A stretch of DNA of 64,000 nucleotides. Source: Bryobacterales bacterium (lineage in GTDB: Bacteria > Acidobacteriota > Terriglobia > Bryobacterales > Bryobacteraceae). Every line of letters starts with the position of its first letter. The first letter of the stretch is position 1. Below the pieces are notes generated by a model, which saw only the letters and a list, made by a program, of their open reading frames with translations, was not told the DNA's origin and did no database searches. The stretch spans positions 225,798-289,797 of the forward strand of contig PMUP01000097.1 in NCBI GenBank assembly GCA_003166865.1, read 5' to 3'. This document shows positions 7,874 through 15,900 of the stretch, piece after piece. Position numbers and translations under genes: made by a program.

Positions 7874-9133
7874 ATGATCAAGGCAGTCAAAGGCACTCGC
7901 GACATCCTTCCCCCTTCCAGCACCCTCTGGAACCGGGTTGAAGCCGTCACGCGCGAGGTGTTTCGAGTCTACAACTATCAGGAAATCCGGACGCCGATAC
8001 TCGAGGAGACCGCGCTTTTCGCGCGCGGCGTCGGCGAGGAAACCGACATCGTCAGCAAGGAGATGTACACCTTCGACGATCGCGACGGCAGTTCGCTCAC
8101 TCTGCGCCCGGAGGCCACCGCGTCTGTGATGCGCGCCTATATCGAACACCACCTCGACCAAAAGCCGGGACTGCAGAAGCTCTACTACATCGGCCCCATG
8201 TTTCGGCGCGAGCGGCCGCAGAAGGGCCGTTTCCGCCAGTTTTATCAGATTGGCGCGGAAGCCATTGGTTCGGAATCGCCCGCGGTGGACGCCGAGGTGA
8301 TCGAGATGGTGATCGATCTGCTCCAGCGCGCGGGACTCGCCGGATTCCATCTGTTGATCAATTCAGTCGGCGATCAGAACTGCCGCCCGCAGTATGTTGC
8401 GCTGCTCAAAGAGAAGCTTCGCGAGGTCGTCTCGCGCCTGTGCGGCGATTGCCAGCGGCGCGCGGAAACGAATCCGCTGCGCGTGCTGGATTGCAAGGTT
8501 CCCGAAGACCAGCCCATCATCAATGCGCTGCCGTCCATTCAGGATCATCTGTGCGAGCCTTGCCTCGCGCACTTCGGTGCGGTCCGGGCACATCTGGACG
8601 ATCGCGGAATTTCGTACGAAGTCCGGTCCCGCATGGTGCGCGGCCTCGACTATTACATGCGCACGACGTTCGAGATTGTGCACGGCTCGCTCGGCGCGCA
8701 GAATTCGGTGCTGGGCGGCGGCCGCTACGATGGGCTCGCCGAATCGCTCGGCTCGCGCGTGCATTCCCCTGGCATTGGCTTTTCCATCGGTGAGGATCGA
8801 CTGGTGATGAGCCTGGAGCAAACGGCCACGGTCGCCGAAGATCCTTTGGTGATCGTGACGTTCACCGCGGGCGAGGCAACCCAACGTGCTGCTACAAGTA
8901 CGGCCGCGGAATTGCGCGCAGAGGGCATCCGCGTCGAGGTGGCCGAAGGCAAATTGAAGAGGGTTTTCGAGATCGCCAACAAGCTGAACGCGCGCGTGGC
9001 CGTCATCTGCGGTGAAAACGAAACCGCCACGGGCGATATTTCAATAAAAGACATGGAGAGTCAGGTGCAAGTGCAACTTCGTCGTGAATTGCTCGTGGAA
9101 AAGGTGAAAGAATGCCTGAGCAAGTACCTCTAG
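7874..9133 (+). CDS. hisS: Histidine--tRNA ligase
   Basis: A 419-residue class II aminoacyl-tRNA synthetase charging tRNA-His. Seen: N-terminal KGTRDILPP, motif 2 region YYIGPMFRRERPQKGRFRQF, the histidine-binding GLDYY box (RGLDYYMRTTFEI), motif 3 region GGGRYDGL and GIGFSIGEDRL, and the C-terminal alpha/beta anticodon-binding domain (about 325-415). The length is typical. Its 3' end overlaps the start of aspS by 22 bases, so the two synthetases are translationally coupled, an arrangement also known in Firmicutes. Confidence 0.97.
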   Translation: MIKAVKGTRDILPPSSTLWNRVEAVTREVFRVYNYQEIRTPILEETALFARGVGEETDIVSKEMYTFDDRDGSSLTLRPEATASVMRAYIEHHLDQKPGLQKLYYIGPMFRRERPQKGRFRQFYQIGAEAIGSESPAVDAEVIEMVIDLLQRAGLAGFHLLINSVGDQNCRPQYVALLKEKLREVVSRLCGDCQRRAETNPLRVLDCKVPEDQPIINALPSIQDHLCEPCLAHFGAVRAHLDDRGISYEVRSRMVRGLDYYMRTTFEIVHGSLGAQNSVLGGGRYDGLAESLGSRVHSPGIGFSIGEDRLVMSLEQTATVAEDPLVIVTFTAGEATQRAATSTAAELRAEGIRVEVAEGKLKRVFEIANKLNARVAVICGENETATGDISIKDMESQVQVQLRRELLVEKVKECLSKYL

Positions 9134-10887
9134 ATTTCTTGGGCGAACTGCGTCGCACGCACACCTGCGGCCAGTTGCGCGCCTCGGACGTGGGGAAGAC
9201 AGCGTTGTTGATGGGTTGGGTGCATCGCCGGCGCGACCTCGGCGGCGTCTTCTTCATTCATCTGCGCGATCGCGATGGCGTCACCCAACTGGTCTTTCAT
9301 GCCGACGCCGGCGCGGAACTGCACGCCAAGGCCGAGATGCTTGGCTCCGAGTACGTGATCGCCGTCGAGGGCACGGTGGCCAAACGCACGCCGGAGACCA
9401 TCAATCCCACGCTCGACACCGGCGAAGTGGAACTGGTCGCCACGAAACTTTGGATCTTGAATGAATCGCGCACGCCGCCCTTCCCCATGGAAGAAACCGT
9501 CGACGTCAAAGAAGACGCGCGGCTGAAATACCGTTATGTTGACCTGCGCCGTCCGCATATGCAGCGCAACATCATGCTGCGCTCCAAGATCAGCTTCGCC
9601 GTGCGCGAGTTCCTGTACAGCCAGGGCTTCCTCGAAATCGAGACGCCTTTCATGACGCGCTCCACGCCCGAAGGCGCGCGCGATTATCTGGTCCCCAGCC
9701 GCGTGCAGCCTGGTTCGTTCTATGCGCTGCCCCAGTCGCCCCAGATCTTCAAACAACTTCTGATGGTGAGCGGCTACGAGAAGTATTTCCAGATCGTGCG
9801 CTGCTTCCGCGACGAAGATTTGCGCGCCGACCGGCAGCCCGAGTTCACCCAGATCGATCTCGAAATGTCGTTCCCGCAGCAGGAGCGCATCTACGAAGTG
9901 GTCGAACCCATGCTCCAGCGCGTGTTTGAAGTGGCGGGCTTCAACGTCCCGAAACAATTTCCGCGCCTGACCTACTCTCAAGCCATGCGATCCTACGGCA
10001 GCGATAAGCCCGACCTTCGCCTGCCGCCGTTCCATGTGCTGGATGGAGAGTCCTGGCAGCTCGGCTTGACGTTTCCACCCGTCGCCATCCACGTTCCGAA
10101 AACTGGCCCGCTCAGCCGCAAAGAGCGCGATGAGTTGAAGGAGTATGGAACCGGGCGTGGGCTGCGCGTCTATGACGATCTGAAAAAGCTCGATCCAAAG
10201 CTCGTGGAACAGGCACGCGCGGCCTCGGGCGCAACCGAGGAAGACCTGTTGCTGATAGCCGGATGGCCGGGCGCTCCGCAAGGACAGCGCCCCGAAGAGA
10301 CCTTCTATCAAGCTTGCGGACAGCTTCGTCTATTCGCCGGGCAGAAATATAACGACCGCCACAAGCTTCTCGATCCGCAAAATTTCAAGCCGCTCTGGGT
10401 GGTCGATTTTCCGATGTTCGAATGGGACGCCGAGGAGAACCGCTGGAATGCCGCGCACCATCCGTTCACTTCCGTTCACGACGAGGATCTCGACAAGCTG
10501 ACCAGCGATCCCGCGCGCTGCCGCGCCAAGTCGTACGACGTCGTGCTCAACGGCGTCGAGCTCGGCTCAGGCTCCATTCGTATCCATCGCCGCGACGTGC
10601 AGGCCAAAGTTTTCTCGGCGCTCGGATTCTCCGATGAAGAAGCCAAGCGGCGCTTCGGATTTTTGCTCGAAGCCCTGGAATACGGGGCGCCACCGCACGG
10701 CGGAATCGCGCTGGGACTCGACCGCTTGGTCATGATCCTGGCAGGCGAAAGCTCCATTCGCGAAGTGATTCCGTTCCCGAAAACCGCGCGCGGCAGCGAT
10801 CTGATGTGCGAGGCGCCCTCCTCTGTTCCCGAAAAGGTATTGCGCGAGCTGGGCATCCGCATCGCCAACGCGCCCGGGAAGCCGTAA
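9112..10887 (+). CDS. aspS: Aspartate--tRNA ligase (bacterial type)
   Basis: A 591-residue class II synthetase with the N-terminal OB-fold anticodon domain (MGWVHRRRDLGGVFFIHLRD), catalytic motif 1 (EIETPFMTRSTPEGARDYLV), the FRDEDLRADRQPEFTQIDLE motif 2 segment, the bacterial GAD insertion (about 280-420) and motif 3 (GLDRLVMILAG). The ATG at 9112 lies within hisS, 22 bases before its end. Whether it is discriminating for tRNA-Asp or also charges tRNA-Asn is not decided here, and no gatCAB is visible in the window. Confidence 0.97.
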   Translation: MPEQVPLDFLGELRRTHTCGQLRASDVGKTALLMGWVHRRRDLGGVFFIHLRDRDGVTQLVFHADAGAELHAKAEMLGSEYVIAVEGTVAKRTPETINPTLDTGEVELVATKLWILNESRTPPFPMEETVDVKEDARLKYRYVDLRRPHMQRNIMLRSKISFAVREFLYSQGFLEIETPFMTRSTPEGARDYLVPSRVQPGSFYALPQSPQIFKQLLMVSGYEKYFQIVRCFRDEDLRADRQPEFTQIDLEMSFPQQERIYEVVEPMLQRVFEVAGFNVPKQFPRLTYSQAMRSYGSDKPDLRLPPFHVLDGESWQLGLTFPPVAIHVPKTGPLSRKERDELKEYGTGRGLRVYDDLKKLDPKLVEQARAASGATEEDLLLIAGWPGAPQGQRPEETFYQACGQLRLFAGQKYNDRHKLLDPQNFKPLWVVDFPMFEWDAEENRWNAAHHPFTSVHDEDLDKLTSDPARCRAKSYDVVLNGVELGSGSIRIHRRDVQAKVFSALGFSDEEAKRRFGFLLEALEYGAPPHGGIALGLDRLVMILAGESSIREVIPFPKTARGSDLMCEAPSSVPEKVLRELGIRIANAPGKP

Positions 10888-10896
10888 AGTGGAATC

Positions 10897-11619
10897 ATGC
10901 CAACGGGCAGCACGGTGTCTTCTTCGGCTGTAAGCATCGACGGCGTGTGGAAGTATTACGGCGATTATCCCGCCCTGCGCGACATCTCGTTCAACGTCGA
11001 CGGCGGCTCGTGTCTCGCACTGCTCGGCCGCAACGGCGCGGGTAAGACAACGTTGCTGCGTATCCTCGGCGGCCTCTCGAAGGCCGCGCGCGGCCGCGTC
11101 TCCATCCTCGGTAAAGACGCGCGCGCCGGTAGCACTCGCCAGCGCATCGGTATTCTGGGCCACGGCATCGGCGTTTACGAAGAGCTGTCGGCGTTCGAGA
11201 ATCTCAGTCTGTTCGGCCAGCTCTACGATTTGGCCGATCCGCGCCGCACCGCGACTGAATGGCTGGAGCGCACCGGTCTTGATCGCGTCCGCGATGGCCT
11301 GGTGCGCGAGTTTTCCCGCGGCATGCGCCAGCGCCTGGCCATCGCGCGTTGTTTCCTGCATCGCCCGTCGTTGCTGCTGTTGGACGAGCCTTTCACCGCT
11401 CTCGACGATCGCGCCATTCAGGTCCTGCAAGATCTGTTGAAGTCCGCCATCGCGGAGGGCCGCACCATCATCATGGCCACGCACCAACTGCGCGAAGCGC
11501 TGGAACTCGCCACCGATGTCGCGCTCATCAATCGCGGCAAACTCGCCTACCGCGGCGCACGCACCTGGGAAATGTTGGAAGATCCCGGCTGGCTGTACCG
11601 TCATTACGGAGAAGCATGA
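10897..11619 (+). CDS. ccmA: Heme exporter ABC transporter ATP-binding protein CcmA-like
   Basis: A 240-residue ABC ATPase with Walker A GRNGAGKTTL (44-53), signature EFSRGMRQRLAIARCF and Walker B LLLLDEPFTALD, then the switch His in ATHQL. On sequence alone it could serve other exporters; the assignment to cytochrome c maturation rests on the downstream ccmB, ccmC and ccmD genes. Its TGA overlaps the ATG of ccmB (ATGA), which suggests coupled translation. With CcmB and CcmC it would power release of heme-loaded CcmE in the periplasm. Confidence 0.85.
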   Translation: MPTGSTVSSSAVSIDGVWKYYGDYPALRDISFNVDGGSCLALLGRNGAGKTTLLRILGGLSKAARGRVSILGKDARAGSTRQRIGILGHGIGVYEELSAFENLSLFGQLYDLADPRRTATEWLERTGLDRVRDGLVREFSRGMRQRLAIARCFLHRPSLLLLDEPFTALDDRAIQVLQDLLKSAIAEGRTIIMATHQLREALELATDVALINRGKLAYRGARTWEMLEDPGWLYRHYGEA

Positions 11620-12293
11620 AGTTTCTGCGCCAGACGCTGGCGGTCGCCGCCAAGGATCTGCGCTCGGAAATCCGCGGCAAGGAGGCCGTGAACGCTTCAG
11701 TTTCCTTCGCGCTCGTGATCCTGCTGCTCTTCAGCTTCGCCTTCGATCTGGAACCCGCGGAGATCCGCGACATCTCGGGCGGCCTGCTGTGGCTGATCTT
11801 CGCCTTCGCCGGCACGCTGATCCTCAATCGCAGCTTCGCGCGCGAGCTGATGAACGACTGTCTGGATGCCCTCCTCGCTTCGCCCGTCAGCGGCGCGCAG
11901 CTATTCCTCGGGAAATGCCTCGCCAACTACGTGCTCATCGTAATCGTGGAATGCATCAGCCTGCCGGTCTTCGCCATTTTCTATAATGTTCGGTTGCCGC
12001 AACGCCTCGCACTGCTGTTCGTAGTAATGCTGCTCGGCACCTGGGGCATCACCGTGATCGGAACCATGTTCAGCGCCATGACCGTGAATTTACGCCTGCG
12101 CGAGCTGATGCTGCCCACGCTTATTTATCCCATGCTCATCCCAGCGCTGATCGGGGCCATCGAACTCAGCCGCGTCCTGATCACCGGGGCTCCACTCGCC
12201 GAGAGCCTGTTTTGGTTCCGCGTTTTGGTGGCGTTCAACGTCATCTTCACCATTTTGGCTTTGGCTTTGGTAGAAATTGTTCTGGTAGGTTGA
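11616..12293 (+). CDS. ccmB: Heme exporter membrane subunit CcmB
   Basis: A 225-residue integral membrane protein with six hydrophobic segments (for example FALVILLLFSFAF, LLWLIFAFAGTLIL, ALLFVVMLLGTWGITVIG). It has the CcmB-type N-terminal cytoplasmic KDLRSEIRGKEAVNAS segment and the FARELMNDCLDALLASPV loop. The frame is open far upstream, but the ATG at 11616 overlapping the ccmA stop gives the family-length protein. Partner of CcmA in the cytochrome c maturation (system I) ABC complex. Confidence 0.9.
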   Translation: MKFLRQTLAVAAKDLRSEIRGKEAVNASVSFALVILLLFSFAFDLEPAEIRDISGGLLWLIFAFAGTLILNRSFARELMNDCLDALLASPVSGAQLFLGKCLANYVLIVIVECISLPVFAIFYNVRLPQRLALLFVVMLLGTWGITVIGTMFSAMTVNLRLRELMLPTLIYPMLIPALIGAIELSRVLITGAPLAESLFWFRVLVAFNVIFTILALALVEIVLVG

Positions 12294-12298
12294 ACACC

Positions 12299-12982
12299 AT
12301 GCGTCTGAAAATCATCGTGACTTTGGCAGTGATCGCGGGCCTGATTCTCGCCTGGAACCTGCACCGAATCTTCATCCAGGTTCCCGACGAAGCCAGCCAA
12401 GGCGCCATCTTCCGCATCATCTATTTTCATGTGCCGGCCGCGATCACGTCGTTCACCGGCTTCTACCTCGCGATGTTTTCAGGCGTCGGCTACCTGATCA
12501 GCAAGGACCTCCGGCTGGATTCCATCGCCGCATCCATCAACGAAGTTTCGCTCGCCTTCGCCACCATCACCATCTGCACTGGCAGCATTTGGGGCCGCAT
12601 CATCTGGGGTATCTGGTGGACCTGGGACGCGCGCCTCACGTCGTACTTTGTCTGCTTGCTGATCTACTTCGGGTACTTCATGCTGCGCCGCGCCATTGAC
12701 GACCCTACTACGCGAGCGCGCCTCTCTGCCGTGCTGTCCATCTTCGCGTGCGTCGATATTGTGCTGGTCTGGAAATCAATTGAATGGTTCCGCACGCAGC
12801 ATCCTGGTCCGGTGCTTGAGATTCGCGGCGGCGGCGGCATGGCGCCTGGAATGGAAGCGCCGCTGTGGTGGAACTTCCTGGCTCTGCTGATGCTGGCGAC
12901 GGCTTTGGTCCTCATCCGCACGCGGCAGGAAGGCATGCGCCGGGAGATCGATGCGCTGCGCCGCCACGCGCACGCGTTCTAG
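12299..12982 (+). CDS. ccmC: Heme-handling protein CcmC
   Basis: A 227-residue membrane protein with about six spans. The tryptophan-rich periplasmic motif WGIWWTWDARLTS, which binds heme in CcmC/CcmF, is intact, and two candidate axial histidines flank it (YFHVPAAI and FRTQHPGP). CcmC loads heme onto CcmE. The start at 12299 follows five bases after ccmB stops; the longer frame upstream is ignored because it overlaps ccmB. An extra Gly-rich loop (RGGGGMAPGME) replaces part of a periplasmic loop. Confidence 0.93.
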   Translation: MRLKIIVTLAVIAGLILAWNLHRIFIQVPDEASQGAIFRIIYFHVPAAITSFTGFYLAMFSGVGYLISKDLRLDSIAASINEVSLAFATITICTGSIWGRIIWGIWWTWDARLTSYFVCLLIYFGYFMLRRAIDDPTTRARLSAVLSIFACVDIVLVWKSIEWFRTQHPGPVLEIRGGGGMAPGMEAPLWWNFLALLMLATALVLIRTRQEGMRREIDALRRHAHAF

Positions 12983-12993
12983 GAGATTGGTTC

Positions 12994-13164
12994 ATGAGCC
13001 CACAAAACTTCACGTTCATGTTTTATGGCTTCACGGTCGCCTGGCTCATCATCATCGGCTATGTGATCTCGATTGCCGTGCGCGAAAAGAAGCTCCGCCA
13101 GGAACTCGATCGCGTGAAGCGCATGGTTGAGGAAAACGAGCAAGCTAATACGCGCCGCCAGTAA
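12994..13164 (+). CDS. ccmD: CcmD-like small membrane protein
   Basis: 56 residues: a single membrane helix (FMFYGFTVAWLIIIGYVISI) followed by a charged cytoplasmic helix (REKKLRQELDRVKRMVEE), the usual form of CcmD, which stabilises the CcmABCE complex. AGGAG at 12981-12985 serves as the ribosome binding site. The family is defined mainly by position after ccmC, which is fulfilled here. The last 20 bases overlap the convergent gene at 13145. No ccmE, ccmF or ccmH follows. Confidence 0.8.
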   Translation: MSPQNFTFMFYGFTVAWLIIIGYVISIAVREKKLRQELDRVKRMVEENEQANTRRQ

Positions 13165-14086
13165 TTGCTTGGACGAAAGCCCGCGGGATCGGCCATGCCC
13201 CGTACACTTGTCGCTCGCTGCGGTGGAATGTTCCCGCCACTAAAACACCGCTCAAGTCATCTGGATCGGGCTTTCGATTCACCTTCGACAACACTTGGCG
13301 CAGCGCATTGGTGGTGGCCTCGAACTGAGTCAGCAAGGCGGACGCCGCGGTCGCGTCCCTGCATGTGACGTGAACTCCGAGTTGCAATTGCTGAGCCGGA
13401 TCTACACCGATACTGAATACAATCTGCTCCGCTCCTTGCAAGGCCGGCATGTACGCTTTTGCGGCCGCCGGCAAGTCGTCCATCTTTTGAAGGGCGCCAG
13501 CCGGGATGATCGCCCACACTGGCTCCTGCGGCGGCGCCAACGCCAGTTTTTTCGACGCACTCGTAATCTGATACGCCGCGAAATCGTCTGGGCTGATCGC
13601 CATTGCCATCACGTCGTGCTGCAAGGGATAAAACGAAATCCGGCGATTCGGCTGGCTGCCTGCGACCACGCAAAAATCACCGTGACACGATCCGCCCTGC
13701 CGCCCCGCGTAGTCCTTCAGATCCTTCCAATGAAAGCGCCCGCGCAGAGCGAGGTAAACCTTGCCGTCCTTGAAGGCCGCGGCAATTGCGTCCAAATCTT
13801 GACGATAGTCGAACTTCGTTTCTTTCACAAACTGCCGATAATCGGCATCTTCGACGGCCTTGGAGCCGGCCACCAAGTTGAGAATCCCGGACCGCCGCAT
13901 CGCATCCACGTCGATGTACACCACGCTCGCATTGGACGTGGGCAGCAGCAGCACCAGGTTGCTGGGCAGCGCCGCGCTGTGCGTTCGATGAAACCAATAA
14001 ATGCCGCCACCGGCCGCAAGCGCGCACGCCGCCACCAATAACGCTACAACCTGCCGGAGCTGGGGGCGGGCGATGGCTACAGGCAC
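13145..14086 (-). CDS. Membrane-anchored secreted protein of unknown function, cotranscribed with aroF
   Basis: 313 residues. A basic N-terminus (PVAIARPQLRQ) is followed by one hydrophobic segment (VVALLVAACALAAGGGIYWF) and a globular extracytoplasmic part with conserved-looking patterns such as SNASVVYIDVDAMRRSGIL and WAIIPAGALQKM. Similar proteins occur in Acidobacteria as uncharacterised proteins; I do not recognise a named domain. The GTG start comes one base after the aroF stop codon (TAA-C-GTG), so it is almost certainly in the aroF transcript and would share its attenuation control. It overlaps ccmD tail to tail by 20 bases. Confidence 0.65.
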   Translation of the reverse strand: MPVAIARPQLRQVVALLVAACALAAGGGIYWFHRTHSAALPSNLVLLLPTSNASVVYIDVDAMRRSGILNLVAGSKAVEDADYRQFVKETKFDYRQDLDAIAAAFKDGKVYLALRGRFHWKDLKDYAGRQGGSCHGDFCVVAGSQPNRRISFYPLQHDVMAMAISPDDFAAYQITSASKKLALAPPQEPVWAIIPAGALQKMDDLPAAAKAYMPALQGAEQIVFSIGVDPAQQLQLGVHVTCRDATAASALLTQFEATTNALRQVLSKVNRKPDPDDLSGVLVAGTFHRSERQVYGAWPIPRAFVQAITGGAY

Positions 14087-14087
14087 G

Positions 14088-15128
14088 TTATACCGCCGCG
14101 GCGGCCTCGGTCACGCGCGATTCTTTCCACAGATCGATGTACGGACCCAGCGATCGCATCATGGCCTGAAATTGCGGCATATCCAGCGATTGCGCGCCAT
14201 CGCTCATCGCCTTTTCGGGCGCCGGGTGTACTTCCACAATCAGCCCGTCAGCGCCAATCGCAACAGCCGCGCGCCCGAGCGCCGGAACCAGGCTGCGCTT
14301 GCCCGTGGCATGACTCGGGTCCAGGATCACCGGCAAATGTGTAAGTTCGTTGAGCACCGCCACGGCCACGATGTCGCACGTATTGCGCGTCACGGTTTCA
14401 AACGTCCGGATTCCGCGCTCGCACAGAATCACGTTCGGATTGCCGTGCGCCACCACGTACTCCGCCGACATCAGCAGCTCCTTGATCGTCGAGCTCATGC
14501 CGCGCTTCAGTAACACCGGCCGGCTGCACTTGCCAAGCGTTTTGAGCAGCGCGAAATTCTGCATGTTGCGCGCGCCGATCTGCAGCACGTCGGCGTAATC
14601 CGCCACCAGGTCCACGTCGCGATCGCTCATCACCTCGGTGATGATGGCGAGACCGGTGGCGCGCTTCGCTTTGGCCAGCAGTTTCAGGCCTTCCTCTTCC
14701 ATCCCCTGGAAATCATAGGGCGACGTTCGCGGCTTGAATGCTCCGCCCCGCAACAGTTTCGCGCCCGCTCGCGCCACGCCCTCGGCCGCTTGCATGATCT
14801 GCTTCTCGGATTCCACCGAGCACGGCCCCGCCATCACGACGAACTCGTCGCCGCCGATTTCGCAGCCGTCCACGCGAACCCGCGTGCGCTCGCTACGGTA
14901 CTCCCTGCTGACAAACTTGTAGGGCGCCGAGATGCGGACCGCCTTTTCCACTTGCGGCATCGCCTCCACCGATTCCAGGCACGCCGTGGTGTCTCCCGTG
15001 CCCACCGCGCCGATCACCACGCGTTCCTCGCCCTCGATGGCGTGAATCTTATAGCCGAAGTCCCGAATACGCTCGCACACTTGCTCGATCTCTTCTTTCG
15101 TCGAGTGGAGTCTCATCGAGATGATCAT
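14088..15128 (-). CDS. aroF: 3-deoxy-7-phosphoheptulonate synthase (DAHP synthase, type I-beta)
   Basis: 346 residues. The enzyme condenses phosphoenolpyruvate and erythrose 4-phosphate, the first step of the shikimate route to Phe, Tyr and Trp. An N-terminal ferredoxin-like regulatory domain (about 1-70, [19 protein letters not shown]) precedes the TIM barrel with [43 protein letters not shown] and the metal-binding DPSHATGKR. The N-terminal domain gives allosteric feedback in known relatives. The start ATG has GAGGAG eight bases upstream. The 5' region holds an aromatic-rich leader peptide and attenuator (15150-15274), so expression is likely controlled by aminoacyl-tRNA supply. Confidence 0.95.
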   Translation of the reverse strand: MIISMRLHSTKEEIEQVCERIRDFGYKIHAIEGEERVVIGAVGTGDTTACLESVEAMPQVEKAVRISAPYKFVSREYRSERTRVRVDGCEIGGDEFVVMAGPCSVESEKQIMQAAEGVARAGAKLLRGGAFKPRTSPYDFQGMEEEGLKLLAKAKRATGLAIITEVMSDRDVDLVADYADVLQIGARNMQNFALLKTLGKCSRPVLLKRGMSSTIKELLMSAEYVVAHGNPNVILCERGIRTFETVTRNTCDIVAVAVLNELTHLPVILDPSHATGKRSLVPALGRAAVAIGADGLIVEVHPAPEKAMSDGAQSLDMPQFQAMMRSLGPYIDLWKESRVTEAAAAV

Positions 15129-15149
15129 CGTTCTATCTCCTCAAAAATG

Positions 15150-15172
15150 AAAAACCCACTCTTTCGAGTGGG
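15150..15172 (-). terminator. Attenuator terminator in the aroF leader
   Basis: On the minus strand CCCACTC-GAAA-GAGTGGG is a perfect 7-bp stem with a GAAA tetraloop followed by TTTTT, an intrinsic terminator. It sits 22 bases before the aroF ATG and about 50 bases after the leader peptide stop codon. Since it would end transcription before the gene, it acts as an attenuator. Its 5' arm can pair instead with GAGTGG at 15207-15212, forming an antiterminator. Confidence 0.85.
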
Positions 15173-15206
15173 CCGCTTTTGCTAATCAGTATTGCCTAAG
15201 CCAACG

Positions 15207-15212
15207 CCACTC
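15207..15212 (-). promoter_or_regulatory. Antiterminator arm of the aroF attenuator
   Basis: Minus-strand GAGTGG, lying between the leader peptide stop and the terminator, is complementary to CCACTC of the terminator's 5' arm, so the two stems exclude each other. A neighbouring GGCGTT can pair (with one G-U) with AGCGCC at the end of the leader coding sequence, which gives the protective 1:2 hairpin of classical amino-acid attenuators. Confidence 0.7.
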
Positions 15213-15220
15213 GCCCCGAT

Positions 15221-15274
15221 TCAGGCGCTAAACCAGTACCAAAATCGAAACGAGTTGTGGGCGCTACGACGCAT
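15221..15274 (-). CDS. Aromatic-rich leader peptide of aroF
   Basis: 17 codons and TGA: MRRSAHNSFRFWYWFSA. Six of seven consecutive codons encode Phe, Trp or Tyr (F, F, W, Y, W, F with one Arg), which is far from chance composition and matches leader peptides of trp, phe and related operons. Ribosome stalling here when charged aromatic tRNAs are scarce would free the antiterminator arm and let transcription enter aroF. It is the sensor of the attenuator rather than a functional protein. Confidence 0.82.
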   Translation of the reverse strand: MRRSAHNSFRFWYWFSA

Positions 15275-15282
15275 GAAGCCCC

Positions 15283-15311
15283 AGTATATGCGCAACCCCG
15301 TGCCCAGCGCA
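15283..15311 (-). promoter_or_regulatory. Candidate promoter of the aroF leader
   Basis: TATACT (-10, minus strand 15288-15283) with TTGCGC 18 bases upstream as a weak -35. The hexamer ends eight bases before the leader peptide ATG, so the transcript would start within one or two bases of that ATG. Inferred from sequence only. Confidence 0.5.
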
Positions 15312-15312
15312 A

Positions 15313-15336
15313 GGCAGGCAGACCTAAGTGCCTGCC
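15313..15336. repeat. Inverted repeat between vapC-like gene and aroF leader
   Basis: GGCAGGCA, eight-base loop, TGCCTGCC: a perfect 8-bp hairpin 22 bases after the toxin gene's stop on the minus strand. There is no T-run, so it may be a transcript-end stabiliser or a factor-assisted terminator separating the toxin pair from aroF. Confidence 0.5.
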
Positions 15337-15360
15337 CGCGTTCTAAAAGCCCGCGTTCTA
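15334..15360. repeat. Direct repeat copying the vapC-like stop codon
   Basis: GCCCGCGTTCTA occurs at 15334-15345 and 15349-15360 (period 15). On the minus strand both copies start with TAG, and the upstream one is the actual stop codon of the toxin gene. Confidence 0.7.
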
Positions 15361-15897
15361 TATAAGTGACCCGCACCGGATCAGCTCCAGCGGACCCAGA
15401 CCGGGGAACCGCTTGGGCGACAGTTCAATGGCGCTCCGTATCGGCTCGAAATCGGCGGCGTTGTTGTGGATGAGGGGCATTTTCGCTACCAGAGCGGTTG
15501 CCGCTATCATTCCATCGAACCGCCAACGGGCCAAGCGCTCCTGACGAGACTCAGCCATTTGATGAGACCGCCGGGGCGGCGTGGGAGGATGGGGCAGCAT
15601 GGCCATGATTTCGCCGGCTACCACGGCCACAGCCCCATCCAACGGCCACACCGGACCGACCGCATTGAGATAGTCGATCCGGGCCGCCTCGATACGCTCG
15701 CGCCGTTCCTGGTGGGCACGCCGCGACAAAAGACTGTAGCCCCGAACTCGCTCGACAAGTGTGACTGCGGATATGTGGATCGGATGATGCGACAGGTACG
15801 CACGCATCCAGCGTGAAAATTCGGAATCCTCTGGTCGCTCCAACCAACTCTCGGCGCTAGTATCGAATAGAAATGGCCCAGACGCGGGATCGATCAC
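15358..15897 (-). CDS. PIN-domain protein, VapC-like toxin
   Basis: 179 residues with the PIN ribonuclease pattern: N-terminal FLFDTSAES (first acidic residue), a middle acidic region, DGMIAATALV (third acidic position) and LIHNNAADFEPI near the end. PIN toxins cut RNA with a metal ion held by these acidic residues. It is somewhat longer than most VapC proteins because of an insertion around residues 105-120. It starts with GTG three bases after the antitoxin-like gene, the standard order antitoxin then toxin. Confidence 0.82.
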   Translation of the reverse strand: MIDPASGPFLFDTSAESWLERPEDSEFSRWMRAYLSHHPIHISAVTLVERVRGYSLLSRRAHQERRERIEAARIDYLNAVGPVWPLDGAVAVVAGEIMAMLPHPPTPPRRSHQMAESRQERLARWRFDGMIAATALVAKMPLIHNNAADFEPIRSAIELSPKRFPGLGPLELIRCGSLI

Positions 15898-15900
15898 GAA

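Noticed and set aside
9130-10311. 393-codon open frame on the minus strand opposite aspS
   Set aside because: Entirely antisense to a well-conserved synthetase gene; Arg/His/Ala-rich composition typical of GC-rich shadow frames and no motif.
10567-11604. 345-codon minus-strand frame opposite aspS and ccmA
   Set aside because: Shadow of two real genes on the plus strand; no recognisable domain.
15313-15336. Hairpin as intrinsic terminator for the toxin pair
   Set aside because: The stem is perfect but no T-run follows on the minus strand, so only a hairpin is reported.
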